NCBI GenBank assembly: GCA_019802505.1
Contig: JAFMOC010000170.1
Location: 502,501-566,500, forward strand
From: Corydoras sp. C115
Taxonomy: Eukaryota > Chordata > Actinopteri > Siluriformes > Callichthyidae
DNA length: 64,000 nucleotides
Reading direction: 5' to 3'
How positions within the stretch are numbered: position 1 is the stretch's first letter; every line of letters starts with the position of its first letter. Under the pieces are notes generated by a model. That model ran no database searches, was not told the origin of the DNA, and saw only the letters and a program-made list of their open reading frames with translations. Below are positions 55,301 to 64,000 of the stretch, piece after piece. Made by a program: the position numbers and the translations under genes.

Positions 55301-58300
55301 TCGAGTACGATGCCAAACGGAACCACAAGGACTCCTCCTCCCCTAGCAATGGACTACCTTCTGACCCGGAAACTTGTGTTCCGCTTACGTGCAGCCCGGT
55401 CTCGGTGACGAAACGGGACTCGAGGACGAGTAAGAGCGCCAAGAGAACTCCGGACAGGTGAGCAGAACCGGCGTGTCCATACCTCGGCGGACTCGAAGGT
55501 CCAGTGGGTCAAGTGGCAATGTGATTGTGGGCGTCTAGAGCGTTAGGAAAGGCTCTGGAAGGTTCTAATAACTTGCAAAACCCGGTACGTAACATGTTTT
55601 CGCCGTATTGTCACTGATGGTAGAGCTTTGGCACGTCGCTGTTAACATTCCATTGATCCCGCCACGGTTGGCTTCTAAAGTCCAGGACCATATTGATGTC
55701 ATTGTGAGGCAGTAGATGTAGAGGAAACTCTGGCCACGGCTCTCCGGCTCTCTGTAAAAACGTGCTTATTTTAGGAACAATGTGGTAACAAGAGAAGCAG
55801 GAACTGAGCGTAGTTCCCGACCTTTATCCAGCATTGTCACTCGGCGTCGGCCGGTTCTCAGACTCCTAATTACAGACTCTGGATGCTTTATAATGCCTTA
55901 TGGTGAGCGTTAATCAGCGCCAGGCTTTTATAGTCTCCACTTAGAACCTTTAAAAAACAAAAGCATCATGCAGCTTCTCAGATTCAGGTTCCCGATTCAG
56001 GAATCTTTTTCTGTTGAATCGGCATAAATGTGTCCCTGGTGGTTGGGAGTCCTGAACCTGAACTCCATCCAGAACCGTCGGGATGCGACCGTGGAGCGAG
56101 CCCTCACCGATGGCCCTCACCTCGCAGATCCTCGGCGGTCCAAACGGACGCCTTCCTCAGGAGCCGCAGCGACTTTATAAACTGCTGACCTCGTGTTTAT
56201 TGGACATCGGAATCGGCTTTGGATTCGGAACTGTTTACACCAGTTCCTGAGAGCGGAGTGGAGCCAGGTTCTCATGATGATGGTTCTGGAACTAGATCTC
56301 TGAGGGATTCCTGCGGCCGGTCCGAGGTGGAGCGTTCGCAGCGGCGGACCGTCCGGGAACCGGCATGACGTTATTATCTATTCTCCTCGCCGTTCTTCAC
56401 TGACCTAAAATATGCGGGGCTTTGATTTGATTTGGCCCGTCATGAATAAACAGAAGGCTGCTCGGCCAATCGGAGCCATCGGCGTAATGAGGCTGTGATT
56501 CATCTCTAACTGCTCACCCACATTCTTCTGCAGCCTCTGGTTTTAATTGGAGCTCCGGCAGCGGGCCGCCGAGGCATATTTGTTCGCTGAGCGTCATGTG
56601 AAGGGGCTTTTCATCCACCCGGCGGACAGTCAGTCGCTGGAACGAGTTCAGTGCACGACTCCGTTTACTGGGTTTTTAAAACGATCTGCTGATTAATTTT
56701 ATTTGTCTACGACCCGCTAGTTTGTGGTTGGAAAGGCCTCCCAGGATACTGTAAGGGTGTTGGTGGGGTGGTTGCTATGGTGTTTGAAGTGGTTGATAGG
56801 CTTTTGCTCTTTTTCAGCAGTGTTTTAAAGGCATTTTGGGTGGTTTCCATGAGTCAGTAGACTGTTGCTATGGATTTATAGGGGATTACTGCCAGGGTAG
56901 GTAGTTGCGGGGGTGTCAGTAAGTGGTTGCTAGGGTGTCTGTCGGTGGTTGGTGGGGTGTCAGTAGGTGGTTGGTGGGATGTCAATAAATAGTTGCTAGG
57001 GTGTCAGTCGGCATTTGGTGGGGTGTCAGTAGGAAGTTGCTTGGGTATCAGTAGGAGGTTGCTGGGGTGTCCGCAAGAGGTTGCTGGGGTGTCACTAGGG
57101 TGTCAGTAGGCAGTTGCTGGACTGTCAATAGGCGGTTGCCGGGCTGTCAGTGAGTGGTTGCTGGGGTGTTAGTCGGTGGTTGCTGTTCGCAGTTGGTGGT
57201 TGCTGGGCTGTCAGTTGGTGGTTTCTAGGATATGAGTAGACAGTTGCCGGGGTATCAATAGGTGGTTGCCAGGGTGTCATTAGGAGGTTGCCAGGTTGTC
57301 AGTTCCTAGGCCAAGGTCCAGTTTCACTGGTTTACAAAACAAACTAATAATTTTTCCATATCTCCGTTCTCTGTTCCTTCAGGGAATCGTGTGGTTCTGA
57401 AGATGCGGCCAGCCTGCCCTCCTCACATCCCTCTTCTCCCACAGAAAATGGCACAGCGTCGATAGAGAACCACAGCCGCCCCGGTTCCAAAAGCACCTTA
57501 GAGGAGAACGCTTACGAGGACATCATAGGTAGGAACAGAGCACCCCCCTGAACCTCACGTGAGTTCTGAAACAGGGACCTTGAGTCGAGTGACAGGTTCT
57601 GAGGCTTAGAATGTCACATGGCCAGGCATGTGCACGTTGCTGAATGAACGGCGTGCCTCTCTTTTAGGGTTTTACGTGACAGTTTGCTTGTGGCGAGCTC
57701 ATAAAACTCGGCTGCTGATGCTGGAAGCGCCACGGCATCGGGAACCTATAAAAAGCAGAGCGAGGGTGAAGGGAAACTCTGGGAACTCTGGGAGGCTGGA
57801 GCCAGGCATTTGTTGTGGCTTTGTGTTCTCCACCGAGATCGAAACATTAAATCAGAAGAAAACACAGCCTTCTGTAGAGAAGATCAGAACCTGAGAGACC
57901 CGGCGGAACCTCCATAGGTCTGCTGAGAGCTGACACGTTCTGCTGGATCATTCCAGGAGGCTGTGTGAGGGTCTGAACTCCGCTCTGATAATGAGGAACC
58001 GATGAGGAACCGAAGCTTGTTGTCTGTGCGCAGTCCGCCGGACTTCCTGCAGGTCTTTGTCTCCAGAACGTTCTCACAGACCTCACTGTGTGCACAGGGG
58101 AACAGGAAACGGCACCGAAGGCGTAGCACGGTTCCCATGCGGCACCACGGCGGCCTGCGCCGAGTGCATTAGAGCGCTGGTGATGGATCCGTGGATGGGT
58201 TTTGCAGACGGGATCGGGTTCCGTTCATCTGGGACGTAATTCTGCTGGAAGGAAGGTTCTGTTTGTTCAATTAACGCCCAATAAAACTAAAACGTTTGCT

Positions 58301-58381
58301 TTCAGTTCTGCGTTTCTTACAAGAACCGCCACGATCGTGTTACTGGTTCTGCAACTGGTTCCTTAATACATTACACTGAAC

Positions 58382-58426
<45 letters not shown>

Positions 58427-60847
58427 AACATCATGGAATGGATTGGATTGTGGAATGGACGATGGACACTGTCGTTGTTCTGTGTTCTCCTGATGGTGGA
58501 GCCGTTCACCCCGAGTTCCTCAATGACCTCATGGACGTTTGCACTCCCTGCTGTCAGAGTGGGCGGAGCTACAGGGATCATTAGTTTTTTTTTAATTGAT
58601 CTCTCTTCTGGAATGTCAGGGATTAATGACGATTATTTTTTTTGACCTATGACCTGACCCCCCCCTCCCTGTTCTGAATTCTCCCCGATTTCAGAGTCGA
58701 TGAAAGAGAACCCCTACGAGGACGTGGACCTGAAGGGGCGGGGCTTGTTCCGCAAGTCTGTTCTCCTACCCGAGAGATCAGACGAGTCTCTGAACACGAC
58801 GTGGAGATCCAAAGCTCCTCCTCAGGTGAGAAACCCGGAGAAGAATCGAGCGTAACGCTCAACGTGATGTCATTAATTAGAACCCCCCATGGGATTGTGG
58901 TCTGCAGTGTTCTGCGGATTGTGTGTGGCGTTAATTTAACGAGCTTCCGGCAGGTTCCGCTTTCACGTTGACGGTGTCTTCGGAGAACCTCTTTGTTTTC
59001 ATGCACCGTTAACAGAACCAAGTTCTCCTGTCTGTCCTCTCCGTCTGCGTTCAGCTCCCGTCCAAGTCCAGCACTCAGTCCCTGCGGCTCCTGGGTCCTG
59101 TGGACAGGAAGACCCAGCGCTCCTCCCGCTTCTCCAAGAGGCACAGCCATGACGACATGCTGCTCCATCCCCACCTGACCATGTCCTCGTCCTCCCGTGG
59201 TCTCCTGGACGACGGCCTCAGCAGCGCCAGCGACACGCTGTCCTCCCGCCGACAGAGACAAGTCCCCAAGGTTACAACGTTTTCATTATTATTCAATAAC
59301 TTCGTCCAGAAACCAGGTGCTGATCATGTGATTTGCATCGGCATGTGTAATTTATAAGGATCTGCTTAAAATATTCCCACTAAATTAATAATTAAATAAA
59401 ATAACGAGGTCATCAACGACATCAAAGCAATACAGCGAATGAGATAAAAAGTGGGCATGGCCAGGTAATAGGGTGTGTCTCGATCACACTGGGGTTTTAG
59501 AAGGCTAAAGTCTCTGACTTCAGCGAATTTCGTCTTTTTAGCTCAAAAATTGTCCGAGTTACGGGAGTGCGATCATCACCGTAATGCAAAGTGAATGGGA
59601 ATTTTGTTTGGGGGATAATTGGGAATATCTCTGGAACGCTTCGACCGATTCCTTAGCTGTTTACAAGCCCTCATCTCAACAATGAGACAGACTCGTTTCG
59701 CCAAAACTGTGCCGATAGCGTGAAAATTGCGGGAGAAGAAAGCCGGACAATAACGGTGGGATAATAAAAATTGGATAAGCGTAGTTGGCATTCACACGAA
59801 TAATGATTTAATTTTATTTGTTGAGTGTACGTTTGTTCAGAACTCGTCTTTCTCATCAGGTGGTGCAGAGAATAAACTCGATCTACTGCACGAAGCGAGG
59901 AAAGAAGCGACTGAAGAAACTTTCAAACATGGAGACGGCATCTCTGAGAGGTGAACACCGCGGGGACACGGCATCAGTTCATCAGAACTATGCCGACTGT
60001 GCGTCTTTAAACGCCTGTTTCTGTTTCACAGACGACAACAGCGAGAGCGAGAGCGACTCTGACGACCGCTTTAAAGGTTAGTGACGTTTTCCCGAATGCC
60101 CCCATTGGTTCTGTGCGACCCCTGACCCTCCGGAACTGGTCTGTTTCAGCTCACACTCAGAGGCTGCTGAAGCTGCAGTCCATCCTGCGCTGTGCACCCA
60201 GCTACCGCACGCTGGAGCTGCAGCTGATCGAGTGGCAGGAGCGCGAACTGTTCGAGTATTTTGTCGTGGTGTCGCTGAAGAAGAAACCCACCAAGAACTC
60301 CTACCTCCCCGAGGTGACCTACCAGTTCCCCAAGGTGAGCCGGTCCGCCGTGGACGATTCAGACTCGTTTGAGCCCGTCCCGTCCTTGGGCCGCCATCGT
60401 TGGTGCCGAGAGTTGAATGAAGCTTGAGGAATCAATTTCACAGATGACTCTTCCAAGTCCCAATGATGAAGGCGTTCCATGGGCGAGTCGTTTTGTCCCA
60501 ATGGTCGCATCGTAGATTGGACTTCAAATAAATCTAAATCTCCTTCATAATTAAAAACGGTTCCCCTTTTGATGCGACTCTGCGTTTCCAGCTGGAGAGA
60601 CCGACGAAGCAGATCCGCGAGGCTGAGCAGCGGCTTAAAGCCATCCCTCTGTTCTGCTTTCCGGATTCCAAGGACTGGAACCCCGTGTCCGAGTACCACA
60701 GGTGTGTTCATCCTCTCATACGAACAGACCCCTTATCATTTTACAATCACATTTAGTCATTCAGCAGACGCTTTTATCCGAACATGGGGTTGTTGCCCCC
60801 TGGAGCAATTAGGAGACAATAAGAACACGATGACGTTATGAAACTTA

Positions 60848-60884
<37 letters not shown>

Positions 60885-61248
60885 TGATGATGTCACGTCT
60901 CAGCGAGACCTTCTCCTTCATGCTGACGGGAGAGGACGGCAGCCGGCGTTTCGGATACTGCCGGCGACTCCTGGTGAGGTCCTCACTCGGTTCTCCTCTC
61001 TTTGGTCCCGTCGTCGTTTCCGTTCTGTCCGTACGAGCCGCGTCCGCAGGAATGATAATGACGGGCGCGCGGGGCGGGAGGGCAGGACGTCGCCGCTCGG
61101 CCACTTCAGAGGGAGCAGCACTCCGCTTTCAACCGCTGTCTTAAAATAGGCTTTATAAAGACGGCTCGCCTCGAACCCGCGCTGTTTGGACAGTGTGTGT
61201 GTGTGTGAGTGAGTGTGTGTTTGTGTGAGTTTGTGTGTGTGAGTGTGT

Positions 61249-61296
<48 letters not shown>

Positions 61297-61507
61297 ACCA
61301 TCATCTGATGGACTTCAGGAGGCTTGAAGAAAGGAAAACAGAATGACGGTGAATGCTGATTGGAGGAGTTGTGGAGGTCCCGGGTTCGATGGCGTCCGGC
61401 GGTTGGCACGGGAACAAAATTCCTGACTTCACTGAACTGTCCAATCAGAACCAAAACGGCATGCTGGGAGAACGGCGTGCCCTAATATGGAGAGATGGAA
61501 TGGAAAA

Positions 61508-61539
<32 letters not shown>

Positions 61540-61748
61540 TGTGTGTTGTGTGTGTGTGTGTGCTCTGATACACTCTGCTGACCACCTGACCGGTTTCTTA
61601 GTAAAGGTCCATAATGTTTACAGAGTCGAGAGTGCGAGTAATTATTAACAAACCCTTTAAAACCACATCACAACCTCAGCGACCACCTTCACCTCTCCAC
61701 ACCGCTGTCCATGTTCTGGTCATTGATGTTCTACAGTTACAACAGTAC

Positions 61749-61789
<41 letters not shown>

Positions 61790-62880
61790 ACTCTAACCCG
61801 ATGCCTCCACCACCGTGCTTCATCGTGGTGGAGTTTTATAAACCGTCTCTTTGCGGTCCACGGTTTCAGTCCAGGCTTCGTTGGGACGTAGATCCGTTCC
61901 TTCACGCGCTCCGGTGACATCATGACGATGCGCTCACTGTTCTGCCGTCTCTCTGTCCCCCTGCAGCCGAGCGGGAAGGGGCCACGCCTCCCGGAGGTGT
62001 ACTGTGTCATCAGCAGGCTGGGATGTTTCAACCTGTTCTCCAAGGTGAGCTCATAGTTGTTCATGCTTCTCCATCGCCGCTCCCGAACACTCCCCTGTCT
62101 GAACTCCAGATCCTCCACCTGACGCACCCCACCCCCCCAACATCACCCTCATTACAAACGTCTCGGATCTGTTTCAGAACCGTAACACGTCTTTTATCCG
62201 AAGCGACTTGTTTGGGATCGGAACACAGGGTTGAGTACAGCGCCCTCCGGAGCAAAGAGGGTTAGGGGTATTGCTCAAGGACCCACATTGGTAATTGGGA
62301 TTTGAACCCACAACCTTTAGATTGACAGCCCAACACTCAACAATTAATTTTTATATAACACTATATTGGGCAACTTATTTCTTATATAACACTATATGGG
62401 GCAATTACATTTTTTTATAACACTATATGGGGCAATTTAGATAGGGGCAACTTAGAGCATCCAATTGACCTTGAATCCTGTTTCGGAAGGATAATACGTG
62501 TGGTTTCTTTTAGATCCTGGACGAGGTGGAGCGGAGGCGTGGCGTGTCCGCCGCCCTGGTCTACCCCTTCATGCGCAGTCTGATGGAGTCTCCGTTCCCC
62601 GCTCCGGGCAAAACCATCAGAGTTAAGACCTTCCTGCCCGACGCCGGGAACCAGGTTCGAATCTGCGTTTTCTCTCAGGCGTCAGGACGCCGCCGGAACC
62701 CTTAACTCCAATCTGTCCGTCCGTCCTGCAGGTGATCGAGCTGAGGAGACCGGCGGACTCGCGGCTGGAGCACGTGGACTTCGAGAGCCTGTTCAGCTGT
62801 CTGAGCGTGCGGCAGGTGGTGTGCGTCTTCGCCTCGCTGCTGCTCGAGCGCCGGGTCATTTTCGTGGCCGATAAGCTCAG
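52336..62880 (+). CDS. dennd2b: DENND2B (ST5), DENN-domain Rab exchange factor, 3' partial
   Basis: Coding exons: 52336-52431 (ATG at 52358), 54228-55457, 57383-57528, 58695-58825, 59055-59270, 59860-59950, 60032-60076, 60150-60334, 60592-60701, 60904-60973, 61967-62044, 62514-62654 and 62732-62880; the gene continues past the window. Phases agree throughout, giving 888 codons so far of roughly 1140. The start MTANK resembles the mammalian ST5 start. The large second exon encodes a disordered Ser/Pro/Lys region with conserved blocks EKTFDFKGIRRMS, SAVLNRIQKIEQALKE and PKPRRTFEYD. Paired ENAYEDI and ENPYEDVDL motifs follow, then VQRINSIY...KRGKKRLKKLS. The uDENN domain starts at about residue 645 (AHTQRLLKLQSILR) and the cDENN domain covers LPEVYCVISRLG to VIFVADKLS. 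DENND2B activates Rab13-type GTPases, and its N-terminus has been linked to Abl/ERK signalling. Order and strand match human 11p15.4. Confidence 0.95.
52870..53260. repeat. Minisatellite of GGATGGAGACACAGA-like units, dennd2b intron
   Basis: About 20 imperfect 16-20 bp units of the form GGATGGAGACA(C/T)(A/G). Long Ser/Pro/Leu frames on the opposite strand are products of the repeat. Confidence 0.85.
55458..57382. other. dennd2b intron: unique segment followed by minisatellite
   Basis: The first about 1.25 kb is unique and SINE-free with no coding frame. The remainder is the GGTTGCTGGGGTGTCAGTAG minisatellite. Confidence 0.4.
56735..57310. repeat. Minisatellite of GGTTGCTGGGGTGTCAGTAG-like units
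   Basis: About 25 degenerate units of roughly 20 bp. Similar GGTTGCTAGGGTG minisatellites are frequent in fish genomes. Confidence 0.85.
58385..58424. repeat. (CA)n microsatellite
   Basis: An uninterrupted CA array in a dennd2b intron, flanked by near-repeats of ACTGAACAT. Confidence 0.9.
59440..59775. repeat. Probable dispersed repeat, unknown family
   Basis: It contains CGTAATGCAAAGTGAATGGG, TTGGGAATATCTCTGGAACG, GACTCGTTTCGCC and GATAGCGTGAAAATTGCGGG. I recognise the style of a fish interspersed repeat but cannot name it and saw no second copy in the window. Confidence 0.35.
60745..60835. repeat. Tail fragment of second SINE family
   Basis: ACATTTAGTCATTCAGCAGA then CGCTTTTATCCGAA, and CCCTGGAGCAATTAGGAGAC, match the tail and body of the second tRNA-derived SINE. 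Confidence 0.55.
60851..60883. repeat. (GT)16 microsatellite at dennd2b splice acceptor
   Basis: It ends 20 bp before the exon at 60904. The intervening GTGATGATGTCACGTCTCAG has only a weak pyrimidine tract. Confidence 0.95.
61193..61293. repeat. (GT)n microsatellite with GAGT interruptions
   Basis: About 100 bp of interrupted GT in a dennd2b intron. Confidence 0.95.
61508..61562. repeat. (GT)n microsatellite
   Basis: An interrupted GT array in the same intron. Confidence 0.95.
61751..61790. repeat. (CA)n microsatellite
   Basis: A CA array in the same intron, complementary to the two GT arrays upstream. Confidence 0.95.
62185..62480 (-). mobile_element. Second-family SINE followed by scraps of DANA/Mermaid-like body
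   Basis: 62185-62340 carries TTTTATCCGAAGCGACTTGT, AAGGACCCACATTGG and GGGATTTGAACCCACAACC. It is followed by three copies of ATATAACACTATATGGGGCA-like sequence ending in a SINE body scrap (GAGCATCCAATTGACCTTGA). Confidence 0.55.
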
Positions 62881-64000
62881 GTAAGAAGAACTCACGAAGA
62901 ACCAAACATCTGAAAACACCGTGCAGTTCCCCTGACCAATATGGAGAACCAAACATCTGAACTCATAATAAGGTTCCCCTGACCAATATGGCCACCACAC
63001 TGACCCACACCACGACTGTAAGATGACATCCTCGTTTAGATATAAAGAAAGGAAGAGTAATTATAATTACACTGAATAATTACACTATAATAAGCACTGA
63101 TGTCAGAGTATGACATCATCATCCTCATCGTCATAGGAACGCGTTTGATCCTGTTCCTCACTTCCTGTGTTGACGTCTGGTGTTTCCTCTCCAGCGCAAA
63201 CATGCTGCGTCACTCTTGCTCGACTCAGAGCGACCCCCCCCCCCCCCCCCCCCCATGACCGCCGGGGGGCCTGAGTGGAGGAGCAGATGTTTTTAATTCT
63301 GACGCCCATCGTCCACGTTGCGTCCACGTTCCGTTCGTCTCCCTTGCTCTGCGGCGAGACGTCGTTCCCTTTAGAATCCGGAACACCGACTGGGGTTTTT
63401 AGAGTCACTGATGACTGATCTACCCCCCCCCCCACCCGGCCCCCGGCCCCCGAGCTGTTCTGTTGTTCTGAGGAAGCCGCTCGGTGCCGCTCCCTGGACG
63501 GAGGCCTCGGTGGGTTTCGGTGCCCGACCTGGCGCGGATGAGGAAGCGGGTGGGCGGGCAGCAGGGGTCACTGGGGAGCGTGGTATTTGTGCAGATCTAA
63601 TCTTTACAGATCGGTGGCTCGTTTAAACAAACAGCGGCGGGGGGGAACCTGCGGGGGGAAGGAATGTACTTCCTGTGTGTGTGTGTGTGTGTGTGTGCGG
63701 GGTGTGTTTATGGCGGGCTGAATGTTGTGCGGGTTCTCCAGGTCCGGTTCTCAGAGTTCGGACGGCGCTCCGATCGACTGACGGTTCCTGTTTTCCGAGT
63801 TCTACCCTGAAACCGGAGCTCGGACGGTTCCTCTTAAAAGGCCTTCTTGGAAACTAATCATCCTCCGTTCCTGCCGTGTGAACAACCAAACAGGCACGGG
63901 CTACGTTCTCCGACGGTTCCCGAATTCCGGCTCAAAAGGCCGGCGCCTCCCAGGAGGCGAGGAACCCGGCCCTCGGTCCCGCCGGTTCCTGCCAGAACTA
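62881..64000. other. dennd2b intron at right edge
   Basis: No further DENN exon was found. It contains a near-duplicate pair of AGAACCAAACATCTGAA segments (62898 and 62944), poly-C runs (63234-63254, 63424-63433) and a GT array (63676-63698). A CAG at 63193-63195 is not followed by DENN coding sequence. Confidence 0.5.

Noticed and set aside
63180..63260. Additional dennd2b exon
   Set aside because: A pyrimidine tract and CAG are present, but the following sequence does not encode the expected DENN continuation and soon enters a poly-C run.

Overview
This window is ordinary nuclear DNA from a bony fish. It shows spliced vertebrate genes with GT-AG introns, long dinucleotide microsatellites, many DANA/Mermaid-like tRNA-derived SINEs and Tc1-like debris. 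The repeats look ostariophysan (catfish, characin or carp-like), but I cannot name the species from sequence alone. I found no bacterial, phage, CRISPR or viral system.

Left block (1-13.8 kb) corresponds to human 15q26. It holds two tandem mesp bHLH genes on the + strand: the first is cut by the window start and the second (5336-6112) is complete. Next comes a complete 20-exon anpep (aminopeptidase N) on the - strand (13792-7442). I reconstructed it exon by exon to 963 residues with all catalytic residues present. A repeat-rich spacer (13.8-19.5 kb) contains no gene I can support.

Right block (19.5-64 kb) corresponds to human 11p15.4. All three genes are on the + strand, in the same order and relative orientation as in human: scube2 (19540-35007), tmem9b (37503-39659) and dennd2b/st5 (first coding exon 52336-52431, running off the right edge). 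scube2 and tmem9b have clear exon structures, and dennd2b is visible as 13 coding exons (888 codons). NRIP3, ASCL3 and AKIP1, which lie in this interval in mammals, were not seen.

The most striking anomaly is in scube2. The exon for the second EGF repeat is broken by a second tRNA-derived SINE, and no exon for the third EGF repeat exists before the fourth. The flanking exons share phase 1, so a transcript skipping the damage would still be in frame. Other points of interest are (TG)n tracts lying where polypyrimidine tracts should be at three splice acceptors, a SINE fused to a splice donor, a GC-AG intron, SINE copies with perfect or near-perfect target-site duplications, a fold-back element split by a SINE, a T-box/TATA promoter candidate before the second mesp gene, and many CTCF-like motifs.

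The genes do not form one pathway. mesp genes act in somite and cardiac mesoderm patterning, anpep is a cell-surface peptidase, scube2 releases Hedgehog ligand, tmem9b is an endolysosomal membrane protein, and dennd2b is a Rab exchange factor. They share a neighbourhood by conserved synteny, not function.
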